A DNA stretch of 15,882 nt from Minisyncoccota bacterium. Its GTDB lineage: Bacteria > Patescibacteriota > Minisyncoccia > UBA6257 > 1-14-0-10-40-38. The notes under the pieces are model-generated. The model had not been told where the DNA came from and did not search any database. It saw only the letters and a program-made list of their open reading frames with translations. The DNA lies in NCBI GenBank assembly GCA_009694925.1, contig SIBX01000015.1, forward strand, positions 1 through 15,882, written 5' to 3'. Of the stretch, positions 1 through 6,420 are shown piece after piece. Each line of letters starts with the position of its first letter. Position 1 is the first letter of the stretch. The translations under genes were made by a program, and so were the position numbers.

Positions 1-13
1 TAGAATAAATTAT

Positions 14-184
14 ATGAACTTTAAAGGAGAACAATTTCTGCATCAGAAAGATCCGAAACTCCATACCTCAGAGGAGGTGGAACACGAACAACAACGCCGA
101 GAAAGCATTGACGAAGCAACACATCAAAAACCCGCCGAAAAACTATCGGCACGAATATGCTTGAAAATAATACATATTGTATAG
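14..184 (+). pseudogene. Truncated 5' remnant of a hypothetical gene
   Basis: An ATG-initiated frame of 56 codons starts MNFKGEQFLHQKDPKLHT and is rich in charged residues (Glu, His, Gln, Lys). The N-terminal part through about residue 44 (QKPAEKLS) resembles, from memory only, the start of a conserved hypothetical family in CPR genomes whose members are much longer. From residue 45 the translation changes character and stops at a TAG inside the downstream csoR-like frame, which it overlaps by 28 nt in another register. The reading is that a longer gene was cut at about position 146-156 and joined to the csoR remnant. No SD motif precedes the ATG. A genuine short protein is possible but less likely. 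Confidence 0.35.
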
Positions 185-348
185 ATGTAATTACTCAAAC
201 CTCGGACGTTAAACAGGGATTATCAAATATTGAAGATTTATTATTAGAAAATCATTTAGGTGGATGTATCGTTGAACAAATTAAATCTGGAAAAACCGAT
301 CAAGCCAAAAAAGAAATTTTAAAAGTCTACAAACTTAAAAGAAAATAA
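157..348 (+). CDS. csoR: CsoR/RcnR-family copper sensor, N-terminally truncated
   Basis: The 63-residue product matches the C-terminal two thirds of CsoR-type copper-responsive repressors (family length about 85-120). The Cu(I) ligand triad is intact: C8, H33 and C37 in HLGGC, with spacings of 25 and 4 that match the x-H-C triad of Mycobacterium tuberculosis CsoR (C36, H61, C65). The first helix, which carries the conserved R-L-x-R-I-x-G-Q stretch and much of the DNA-contact surface, is absent. The frame is closed upstream by a TGA at 109-111, and no SD precedes the ATG. It ends 5 nt before copA, the usual sensor-exporter order. It may be a broken gene, or a domain that binds copper but no longer DNA. 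Confidence 0.6.
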   Translation: MLENNTYCIDVITQTSDVKQGLSNIEDLLLENHLGGCIVEQIKSGKTDQAKKEILKVYKLKRK

Positions 349-353
349 ATAAT

Positions 354-2693
354 ATGAAAAAAGAAACCTTTAAAGTAAAAGGAATGCATTGCGCATCTTG
401 TTCATCAATTATTGAAAAATCCTTAAAAAAAACAGAAGGAGTTGAGTCTGTAGAGGTTAATTACAGCACGGAAAAAGCTAAAATCTCTTTTAACGAATCA
501 AAAACAAACTTAGAAGAATTTTCTAAAAAGATAAATCATCTTGGCTATTCTTTAGAAACCTTAAGTGAAGAAACTTCAAATAAACCAACCGCTCAAGAAA
601 TGGGTATGTCCGAAAGCGAACACTCTGCCCATTTAGGACTAAACCAATCCAAGAAAGAAAAACTTGCTGAAATTGCTGATATGAAAAAAAAGGTTATGAC
701 AGCCATTCCCCTAGCCATAATCAGTATTTTTATTATGGGCTGGGACATATTGGCACAATTTAAAGCTGTTTCAGAAATGCCATTCGTTTGGGAAGAATTT
801 TTCCATCACCTTCTTCCAATTTTTGCCACCTATACATTATTTATAATAGGTAAACCATATCTTTTGGGCCTGTATCGCTTTTTACGCTACGGCAAAGCAA
901 ATATGGACACCTTAATAGGCCTAGGTACCTCTGTCGCCTATTTATATAGTTTTATAGTTACCGCTTTTGAAGAAACGCTTCAACCATTTATAAACGTAAA
1001 TAATACCTACTACGACGTCACAATTGTTGTGATTACATTTATTACTCTAGGAAAATATTTAGAAAGCCGTGCAAAAATAAAAACAGGCGATGCTATAGAA
1101 AAACTCCTCAATCTTCAAGCAAAAACTGCTTTAGTATTAAGAAACGACAAAGAACAAGAAATATCTATCAATGAAGTTGTGCATGGTGATTTATTAATTA
1201 TCAAGCCAGGGACAAGAATACCGGTTGATGGGATTATTAGCGATGGATCTTCTTTTGTAGACGAAGCTATGATTACAGGAGAATCGATGCCAGTTGAAAA
1301 AAAGATAGGAGATACGGTAATGGCCGGAACAATTAATACCACTGGATCTTTCAATTTCAAAGCAACCAAAGTCGGAAAAGAAACTCTTCTTTCTCAAATC
1401 ATAAAGATGGTTGAAGACGCTCAAGGAAGTCGCGCTCCAATTCAGGCATTAGCAGATAAAATATCCAGCATATTCGTGCCGATAGTTTTAGTCTTAAGTT
1501 TTATAACTTTTGGGTTATGGCTATTTTTTGGATGGAAAACTTTAGGCATATCACAATCAATATCCTATGGACTAACGGCTTTTGTAGGAATTTTAGTAAT
1601 CGCCTGTCCTTGCGCACTAGGGCTTGCAACTCCGACCGCCATCATTGTTGGAGTTGGAAAAGGTGCCAAAGAAGGAATTTTAATTAAAGATGCTTCAACA
1701 CTAGAAAAACTTCACGAAGTAAATACTGTGGTTATGGATAAAACCGGAACCATAACTAAGGGCAAACCAGAGTTAACCAGTATTAAAAATCTATCCCTTC
1801 AGCTCGGCTCAGGGCAGGCAAAATTAAGTGATGAAGAAATAATTTCTATTCTAGTTACATTAGAAAAAAAATCAGAACATCCAATTGCCCACGCAATTTC
1901 CGAATATGCTAAATCAAAAAATATTCAATCTTTAAATATATCTGATTTCGAAATTATTAAAGGCAAAGGAGTTAAAGGAATAATTGATCACACAGAATAT
2001 TTTGCCGGAAATACAAAACTCATATCTGATTTAAAAATTTCTTTAGACATCGCACAAATAGAAAAAGAAACATCTCAAGGCAAAACTCCAATTATTCTTG
2101 CAACTAAAAATGAATTACTTGGAATAATTATGGTTTCAGACGCTATAAAACCAGAAGCCATTGAAGCCGTAAAAAATCTTCACAAGCTTGGAATTAAAGT
2201 TGTTATGCTGACCGGCGATAATAAAAATACCGCCCTTTCCATTGGTAAAGAAATTGGCATTGACGACGTGATGGCCGAGGTTCTTCCTGATGAAAAATTA
2301 AATAAAATAAAAGAACTGCAATCTCAAGGACGCATTGTCGCCATGGCGGGCGACGGGATAAACGACGCTCCAGCTCTTGCCCAAGCAGATGTTGGTATTG
2401 CTATGGGAACAGGAACAGATGTGGCCATAGAAACGGCCGGCATTACACTACTTCATGGGGATATATCAAAATTAGTAAAAGCCATCCGCCTATCAAAAAT
2501 TACCATGCGCGGCATTAAACAAAATCTCTTTTGGGCATTCATCTATAACATAGTAGGCATTCCAATTGCCGCAGGATTACTGTACCCAGTCTTCGGTTGG
2601 CTCTTAAGCCCAGTCTTTGCCGGGCTCGCTATGGCGCTCTCAAGCGTATCGGTCGTAGGTAATTCATTAAGACTTAAAACCAAAAAATTATAA
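354..2693 (+). CDS. copA: Cu(I)-exporting P1B-type ATPase
   Basis: This 779-residue protein pumps monovalent copper out of the cytoplasm using ATP. One N-terminal HMA domain carries the metal site GMHCASC (residues 10-16), followed by a His/Met-containing linker near residues 82-92. Signature motifs occur in order: actuator TGES (308-311), transmembrane metal site CPC (418-420), phosphorylation site DKTGT from D462, the HP pair (H509-P510) of the nucleotide domain, and GDGINDAP (666-673). The last helix has the M-x2-SS arrangement typical of Cu(I) pumps (P1B-1). Length and eight-helix layout are normal. It starts 5 nt after the csoR remnant and is followed by an HMA-SafE gene and a cupredoxin, so the operon is dedicated to copper. 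There is no SD motif. Confidence 0.96.
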   Translation: MKKETFKVKGMHCASCSSIIEKSLKKTEGVESVEVNYSTEKAKISFNESKTNLEEFSKKINHLGYSLETLSEETSNKPTAQEMGMSESEHSAHLGLNQSKKEKLAEIADMKKKVMTAIPLAIISIFIMGWDILAQFKAVSEMPFVWEEFFHHLLPIFATYTLFIIGKPYLLGLYRFLRYGKANMDTLIGLGTSVAYLYSFIVTAFEETLQPFINVNNTYYDVTIVVITFITLGKYLESRAKIKTGDAIEKLLNLQAKTALVLRNDKEQEISINEVVHGDLLIIKPGTRIPVDGIISDGSSFVDEAMITGESMPVEKKIGDTVMAGTINTTGSFNFKATKVGKETLLSQIIKMVEDAQGSRAPIQALADKISSIFVPIVLVLSFITFGLWLFFGWKTLGISQSISYGLTAFVGILVIACPCALGLATPTAIIVGVGKGAKEGILIKDASTLEKLHEVNTVVMDKTGTITKGKPELTSIKNLSLQLGSGQAKLSDEEIISILVTLEKKSEHPIAHAISEYAKSKNIQSLNISDFEIIKGKGVKGIIDHTEYFAGNTKLISDLKISLDIAQIEKETSQGKTPIILATKNELLGIIMVSDAIKPEAIEAVKNLHKLGIKVVMLTGDNKNTALSIGKEIGIDDVMAEVLPDEKLNKIKELQSQGRIVAMAGDGINDAPALAQADVGIAMGTGTDVAIETAGITLLHGDISKLVKAIRLSKITMRGIKQNLFWAFIYNIVGIPIAAGLLYPVFGWLLSPVFAGLAMALSSVSVVGNSLRLKTKKL

Positions 2694-2700
2694 AAATATG

Positions 2701-2791
2701 ACCCCGTTAGAAGCTCAAGAAAACTTGTTTTTAAAAAAATGATAATTAACCAACCACACAATTCAGAAGAAGGTAAAACTTCTAACGGGGT
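2701..2791. repeat. Perfect 13-bp inverted repeat around the HMA-SafE start
   Basis: The arms ACCCCGTTAGAAG (2701-2713) and CTTCTAACGGGGT (2779-2791) are exact reverse complements separated by 65 nt. The left arm lies just after the copA stop. The right arm lies inside the next gene and includes part of an alternative GTG start (2790-2792). No T-run follows, so this is not an intrinsic terminator. A 14-codon frame (2698-2742, ATG to TGA) begins at the left arm, and its stop overlaps the ATG at 2739 as ATGA. The element could control translation of the second gene or be an inserted mobile palindrome. Confidence 0.6.
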
Positions 2792-3809
2792 GAAAACCTA
2801 CACATTTCACGTCAAGGGAATGCATTGCAACTCTTGCGTTATATTAACCGAAAGCGAACTCGGCGAAGTTCCAGAAATTTCCAAAGTAAAATCTTCGCTG
2901 GAAAATTTAAATGTAGAGATTACCGGGGAATTTGGAGATAAGACTCCAGAACATATCGCAAAAGATTTAAGTGAAATATTAAAACCTCACGGCTATACCC
3001 TATCAGTAGAAAAACAAAAACATTTAATTAAGTGGTCAGATTTTAAAATTGCCCTGCCTATCGCCATAGGATTTATAGCTCTTTTCATTATTTTACAAAA
3101 ATTAAACATCGTTAATTTAATAACGACCTCAAAAGTAAACTATGGAACCGCTTTTTTAATAGGACTTATTGCTTCAGTTTCTACTTGCATGGCAGTAGTT
3201 GGCGGTTTAGTGCTTTCCATGTCGGCAAATTTTGCTAAAGAGGGGGATAAAATCCGTCCGCAAATTTTATTTCACGTCGGCAGACTAATTTCTTTCTTTT
3301 TTCTTGGAGGTGTTATTGGCGCTCTAGGTTCAGTCTTCCAGCTTGGCCAAACAGGAACTTTTATCCTAAACTTAATCATAGCTATAGTGCTTTTAATTTT
3401 AGGCATAAATCTCTTAGAAATTTTCCCGTGGATCAAAAAAATCCAGCCTACAATTCCAAATTTTATAGGCAAGTCCGCCCACAATATCAAAAATATAAAC
3501 CACACTCTTACACCATTTTTAGTTGGAGTTGCCACATTCTTTCTCCCTTGTGGATTTACACAATCTATGCAGATATATACCCTTACAACTGGCAGTTTTT
3601 GGACTGGAGCTATGATTATGTTTGTATTTGCACTCGGAACCCTCCCCGTTCTTTCTCTTTTAAGCTTTAGTTCTTTCGGAATCCATAAGAAGGCGCAATC
3701 TGGAATATTTTTTAAAGCTGCTGGGCTTGTAATCATTTTCTTCGGAATTTTTAATTTAATAAATAGCCTCGTCGGAGCAGGATTAATACCGCCAATTTTC
3801 AGCTTCTAA
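2739..3809 (+). CDS. HMA domain fused to SafE/DsbD-like membrane protein
   Basis: The 356-residue protein has a cytosolic HMA domain (about residues 20-92, metal motif GMHCNSC at 27-33) joined to about seven predicted membrane helices (roughly 104-120, 136-160, 178-200, 207-226, 257-275, 287-311, 323-345). The membrane part resembles the COG2836 SafE/TauE and DsbD/CcdA group. It has two helix-embedded cysteines, C150 in STCMA and C271 in LPCGF, placed like the redox pair of DsbD-type transporters. In copper operons such proteins are thought to move copper or reducing equivalents across the membrane. Two starts are possible: ATG 2739, coupled by ATGA to a 14-codon frame, or GTG 2790, which would give an N-terminus closely resembling that of CopA. 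The family assignment is firm, the transported species is not. Confidence 0.9.
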   Translation: MIINQPHNSEEGKTSNGVKTYTFHVKGMHCNSCVILTESELGEVPEISKVKSSLENLNVEITGEFGDKTPEHIAKDLSEILKPHGYTLSVEKQKHLIKWSDFKIALPIAIGFIALFIILQKLNIVNLITTSKVNYGTAFLIGLIASVSTCMAVVGGLVLSMSANFAKEGDKIRPQILFHVGRLISFFFLGGVIGALGSVFQLGQTGTFILNLIIAIVLLILGINLLEIFPWIKKIQPTIPNFIGKSAHNIKNINHTLTPFLVGVATFFLPCGFTQSMQIYTLTTGSFWTGAMIMFVFALGTLPVLSLLSFSSFGIHKKAQSGIFFKAAGLVIIFFGIFNLINSLVGAGLIPPIFSF

Positions 3810-3831
3810 TAAACCTGTTAAAATAAAACTA

Positions 3832-4221
3832 ATGAAAACAACTACCTCATCAATAATTATAGCTATCATAATCATCGCCTCGTCGGTTTTTATTGCTGGA
3901 AGAAATAATAACAATTCCCCTTCCGAAAACATAAATAATGTAAGCGAAATTAATGGAGAACAAATTATTACCATAAATGCCAAAGGTGGATATTTTCCAA
4001 GAACAACCATAGCCAAAGCTGAAATCGCCACTATTTTAAAAATAACTACCAAAGGCACATTTGATTGCTCTTCTGCTATAAATATTCCAAGCCTAAATTA
4101 TAGGGCCAATCTTCCGGCTTCAGGAGAAACTATCATAAATATTTCTCCCCAAAAAACCGGCACAACAATAACAGGATTATGCGCTATGGGAATGTATAAT
4201 TTTTCTGTAAACTTTAATTAA
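3832..4221 (+). CDS. Secreted cupredoxin-like copper-binding protein
   Basis: The 129-residue product has an N-terminal hydrophobic segment (about residues 7-23) that acts as an anchor or signal peptide, then an Asn/Ser-rich spacer. The rest is a cupredoxin-like beta domain (about 43-128). Recognisable family features are GGYFPR (52-57), TFDCS with C79, the middle IPSLNYRANLPASGET, and the C-terminal GLCAMGMY with C117, M119 and M121, which resembles a copper-ligand loop. No lipobox is evident. The gene lies 22 nt after the HMA-SafE gene. The inferred role is binding copper on the outer face of the membrane, perhaps receiving it from CopA or the SafE-like protein. Confidence 0.87.
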   Translation: MKTTTSSIIIAIIIIASSVFIAGRNNNNSPSENINNVSEINGEQIITINAKGGYFPRTTIAKAEIATILKITTKGTFDCSSAINIPSLNYRANLPASGETIINISPQKTGTTITGLCAMGMYNFSVNFN

Positions 4222-4229
4222 AATAATAT

Positions 4230-4379
4230 ATGAATAGGAAAAAACTGTCTTGGGAGATTTTAATTCTTATTGGAATAATTCTCTGATTTCTCAACGGAAT
4301 TATTAAACTCGTTGGTATAGTTTTAGTTATTATTGGAGTAATCGAATACTTTAAAAACAGAAAAAACATAATTAAATAA
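4230..4379 (+). pseudogene. Tiny membrane protein interrupted by in-frame TGA
   Basis: An ATG frame 8 nt after the cupredoxin gene encodes MNRKKLSWEILILIGIIL and then meets TGA (4284-4286). The same frame continues for 30 more sensible codons to TAA at 4377-4379, giving a second hydrophobic stretch with glycines and a basic end (FKNRKNIIK). Read through, this would be a 49-residue two-helix membrane protein, and composition is seamless across the TGA. Possible explanations are a nonsense mutation (from GGA, CGA or TGG), a sequencing error, or readthrough. Reassignment of TGA is not supported elsewhere in the window. Its place at the operon end suggests a small accessory protein of the copper cluster. 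Confidence 0.5.
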
Positions 4380-4405
4380 CTTCTAATTTTATCTAATTTA
4401 TCCTG

Positions 4406-4434
4406 TTGACACAATCTACCTATTCGGCTATACT
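4406..4434 (+). promoter_or_regulatory. Sigma-70 promoter of the RRM gene
   Basis: A -35 box TTGACA (4406-4411) and a -10 box TATACT (4429-4434) are separated by exactly 17 bp, close to full consensus. The expected start site is about 4441, leaving an untranslated leader of about 135 nt before the ATG at 4576. An 8-bp palindrome GAACGTTC (4450-4457) lies just downstream of the start site and could be an operator. Confidence 0.75.
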
Positions 4435-4500
4435 TGTGTCCGAGTATGAGAACGTTCATTTCCTTCTTATTTCAGTAAATATTTAAGGGAGTGCGTGAAT

Positions 4501-4532
4501 AGGTCTGCCTAATACAAAACAGGTGCAGGCCT
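4501..4532 (+). promoter_or_regulatory. Leader hairpin upstream of the RRM gene
   Basis: AGGTCTGC (4501-4508) can pair over 8 bp, including one G-U, with GCAGGCCT (4525-4532) around a 16-nt loop inside the long leader. Long structured leaders are common for RNA-binding and cold-responsive proteins. Autoregulation or temperature control is inference only. Confidence 0.4.
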
Positions 4533-4575
4533 AATGGTTCGGCTCATGCGATTTATAAATATTTTACGAAAAAGA

Positions 4576-4911
4576 ATGGCAAAAAGATTATATTTCGGAA
4601 ACCTCTCTTGGGAAACGACTGATAACAGTCTCAAGGCTGCGTGTTCCGCATTCGGCACCGTCTCTTCAGCGACTGTCATCACCGACAAGATGACTGGCAG
4701 ATCAAAGGGATTCGGATTCGTCGAAATGTCTTCTGACGAAGAAGCTAACAAAGTCATAGATTCTATGAATGGAAAGAACTTCGAAGGAAGAGACATCACC
4801 GTTAACGAAGCCAGACCAAAAGAAGATCGCCCAGAAGGCGGATTCGGAGGATCAAGAGGCGGAAGAATGGGAGGTGGAATGGGTGGAGGAATGGGAAGAG
4901 GAAGATATTAA
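4576..4911 (+). CDS. Small RRM RNA-binding protein with Gly-rich tail
   Basis: The 111-residue protein has a single RNA-recognition motif: RNP2 as RLYFGNLSW near the N-terminus, and RNP1 as KGFGFVEM in the middle. A C-terminal tail of Gly, Arg and Met follows (GGFGGSRGGRMGGGMGG and similar). The size and layout match the bacterial RRM proteins known from cyanobacteria and CPR genomes, which bind single-stranded RNA and act in post-transcriptional control or as RNA chaperones. The ATG at 4576 gives the usual MAKRLYFGNL start. An in-frame ATG at 4534 would add 14 unrelated residues. It is a single-gene unit with its own promoter, long leader and terminator. GC content is higher than its neighbours, which may reflect high expression. 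Confidence 0.94.
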   Translation: MAKRLYFGNLSWETTDNSLKAACSAFGTVSSATVITDKMTGRSKGFGFVEMSSDEEANKVIDSMNGKNFEGRDITVNEARPKEDRPEGGFGGSRGGRMGGGMGGGMGRGRY

Positions 4912-4940
4912 TTTTTCTTTTCACAGACCAAAATCTGTTT

Positions 4941-4976
4941 AAAAAAACACTCTCGCGCAAGCGAGAGTGTTTTTTT
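4941..4976. terminator. Bidirectional intrinsic terminator
   Basis: The stem CACTCTCGC/GCGAGAGTG, extended by A-T pairs, closes a GCAA loop (4957-4960) and is flanked by A-runs on the left and T-runs on the right. It ends the RRM gene on the plus strand and the peroxiredoxin gene on the minus strand. Confidence 0.92.
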
Positions 4977-4985
4977 ATATACTTC

Positions 4986-5462
4986 TTATTTCTTAAGTCT
5001 TACTTCTAGGTCTTTAAGCACTTCCTCCGCGTGAATCTCTGGCTTAACTTTTTCATAGACTTTAACAATCTTTTGATATGGATTAATTAAATACGAAACC
5101 CTATTGGTTCCCTGATAAACTCTTCCCATAAATTTATTTTCTCCCCAAACTCCATATTGATTAACCACCTTCTTTTCTTCATCGGCCAATATTGTAAATG
5201 GCAACTTATATTTCTTATGAAATTTATCATGACTTTCCACCGAATCAACACTCACTCCCAATACAACGGCATTCTTATTTTTAAATTCCGCCCAAGAGTC
5301 TCGAATCATACAAGCTTCTTTTGTGCATCCTGCAGTATCATCCTTTGGATAAAAATAAAGCAAAACCCATTTTCCTTTATAATCCGAAAGCTTATGCGCC
5401 TTCCCCTCCTGATCCATCAATTCAAAATCCGGCGCCTTTGTATTTTCCTTTAATAAATTCAT
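4986..5462 (-). CDS. bcp: Thioredoxin-dependent peroxiredoxin (BCP/PrxQ type)
   Basis: The 158-residue enzyme reduces hydrogen and organic peroxides in the cytoplasm. The thioredoxin-fold core includes KWVLLYFYPKDDTAGCTKEAC, with the peroxidatic cysteine at C46 and a second cysteine at C51, the spacing of the atypical 2-Cys BCP/PrxQ group. FTILAD and the VSYLINP region are also typical. The frame is open upstream for 40 more codons, but the family start MNLLKENTKAPDF is at 5462. A promoter with its -10 box 6 nt from that ATG also fits, implying a leaderless mRNA. It is divergent from the candidate noncoding RNA and convergent with the RRM gene, sharing that terminator. Confidence 0.95.
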   Translation of the reverse strand: MNLLKENTKAPDFELMDQEGKAHKLSDYKGKWVLLYFYPKDDTAGCTKEACMIRDSWAEFKNKNAVVLGVSVDSVESHDKFHKKYKLPFTILADEEKKVVNQYGVWGENKFMGRVYQGTNRVSYLINPYQKIVKVYEKVKPEIHAEEVLKDLEVRLKK

Positions 5463-5468
5463 AAACCA

Positions 5469-5497
5469 ATTATCTAACAAAACTTGAAAAATAACAA
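5469..5497 (-). promoter_or_regulatory. Candidate promoter of the peroxiredoxin gene
   Basis: Read on the minus strand, TTGTTA (5492-5497) and GATAAT (5469-5474) are 17 bp apart. The -10 box is only 6 nt upstream of the ATG at 5462, so the transcript would be essentially leaderless, consistent with the lack of an SD site. It overlaps the opposing promoter at 5484-5512, so the two could interfere. Confidence 0.45.
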
Positions 5498-5512
5498 AAA
5501 AACATCTATATA
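5484..5512 (+). promoter_or_regulatory. Promoter of candidate noncoding RNA
   Basis: A -35 box TTGAAA (5484-5489) and a -10 box TATATA (5507-5512) are separated by 17 bp. The predicted start is about 5519. No open frame with coding character follows, but an intrinsic terminator does, about 195 nt downstream. Confidence 0.55.
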
Positions 5513-5518
5513 TTAAAT

Positions 5519-5716
5519 AGTCCCTGGGAAACAAAATCTCGGAGAACAAACTTGGGAATGAAGAGAACTGGGCGAGAGGCAAGGATGTTTAGCATCTGGA
5601 AGAAATACACTAACAGACTGATGCGCAGCATCCGCGGAAGGAAGCCTCTTCCCCGAAGTATCTCTCTCTAGCAAGTCCAATCCAGCAGCCGGAACTCCAA
5701 CGGCTGCTCTTTTTTT
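5519..5716 (+). ncRNA. Candidate rod-shaped structured RNA, about 195 nt
   Basis: The stretch between a promoter-like sequence and a strong terminator lacks a convincing reading frame but folds by hand into one long imperfect rod. The pairs are CUGGG 5524-5528 with UCCAG 5681-5685, UUGGG 5552-5556 with UCCAA 5676-5680, AGAGA 5562-5566 with UCUCU 5664-5668, GGG 5570-5572 with CCC 5652-5654, GAGAGGC 5574-5580 with GCCUCUU 5644-5650, GGAUG 5583-5587 with CAUCC 5629-5633, and GCAUC 5592-5596 with GAUGC 5620-5624. A 23-nt apical loop closes it. The outermost helix would compete with the terminator arm nearby. Length and shape recall 6S RNA, but I recognise no family signature, so identity is open. 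Confidence 0.45.
5684..5716 (+). terminator. Intrinsic terminator of the candidate RNA
   Basis: AGCAGCCG (5684-5691) pairs perfectly with CGGCTGCT (5701-5708) around a 9-nt loop and is followed by a T-run. The minus strand lacks a T-run after the stem, so it acts only on plus-strand transcripts. No plus-strand protein gene precedes it, which is the main argument for an RNA gene. Confidence 0.85.
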
Positions 5717-5730
5717 ATTAAACCGAAATT

Positions 5731-6417
5731 CTAAATTCTTGATTCTATCTTCGGTATTCTCCTAGTGTCCGGATGAAACTCTAATTCAATATCAGAATAA
5801 ATTATCCTCGGATCGTACTTTTCTTCAATTTTTAATCCCCTTTCAATTTTTTTGATCTGTAAATTTCTTAACATTTTTTCTATCACATTTCCAAAAAATC
5901 CACTAAGCAAAAACTCAAAGAAAGATTTTATCCGAGAATCTTTCTTATAAATATATCTTAAATCAGTTTCATAATTAATTTTATTTATCTCACCCATCCA
6001 TTTGCTATTCGCTTCAAAAAAACTGGCGATTTTTCCCTCGCTTCCAAAAACAGGAATTAAATTCCTATAAAGATTTTTCCAATATTCAAAATATGGAGGA
6101 CTAAGCTTATAAGATCTTTCTGTCACAAAATGATTTAAGCAAATTTTATCCTTTGCCTCCTCTTTATGATCCATTTTTCTTCTTCTATAACCAAACATTC
6201 CAAAAACCAAAACGGCAAAAAATCTGGCAGTAAAAATCCTGCCCAGTTTTACTCCCACAATACAATCAAAGTCAGACGACTCCTTAACCTCTCCATAAGC
6301 CATAGAACCAGCCCCCAATACAAAATCTATAAAAGGAATAAATTTAAATAATCTGGCTCTATAAACAAATTTATGCCATTTAGTATCATACAAAACCTCG
6401 TAAAACTGCTTATCCAT
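5731..6417 (-). CDS. Nucleotidyltransferase-fold protein
   Basis: The 228-residue protein has the polymerase-beta-like nucleotidyltransferase motif: G37-S38 in GAGSMAYGE, followed by D49-F-D51 in SSDFDCIV. This is the GS-x10-D-x-D pattern that binds metal and NTP. After this core the sequence is a helical, Lys/Phe-rich region with hydrophobic segments near 62-75 and 165-180, which I do not recognise. It lacks the repeats of tRNA-CCA or poly(A) enzymes, so the target (protein, RNA or small molecule) is unknown. It follows rmuC by 3 nt and is surely cotranscribed with it. It ends with TAG and converges with the candidate RNA gene. Confidence 0.82.
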   Translation of the reverse strand: MDKQFYEVLYDTKWHKFVYRARLFKFIPFIDFVLGAGSMAYGEVKESSDFDCIVGVKLGRIFTARFFAVLVFGMFGYRRRKMDHKEEAKDKICLNHFVTERSYKLSPPYFEYWKNLYRNLIPVFGSEGKIASFFEANSKWMGEINKINYETDLRYIYKKDSRIKSFFEFLLSGFFGNVIEKMLRNLQIKKIERGLKIEEKYDPRIIYSDIELEFHPDTRRIPKIESRI

Positions 6418-6420
6418 AAT

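Noticed and set aside
1115..1424. Minus-strand open frames inside copA, and similar frames opposite the HMA-SafE gene, cysS and dnaB
   Set aside because: All lie opposite well-conserved genes and have no family resemblance or signals.
4534..4575. Upstream ATG of the RRM gene
   Set aside because: It adds 14 residues not seen in RRM proteins and follows the hairpin directly. MAKRLYFGNL at 4576 is the standard start.
5463..5582. 40-codon N-terminal extension of the peroxiredoxin
   Set aside because: Unlike the family, and it would run through the predicted promoter and the RNA gene. MNLLKENT at 5462 is the usual start.
5519..5716. Assignment of the RNA candidate as SRP RNA because of GGAAGGAAGC at 5635-5644
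   Set aside because: The GGAA is not in an apical tetraloop with the flanking SRP symmetric loop sequence, and the RNA is longer than small bacterial SRP RNA. tmRNA and RNase P signatures were not seen either.
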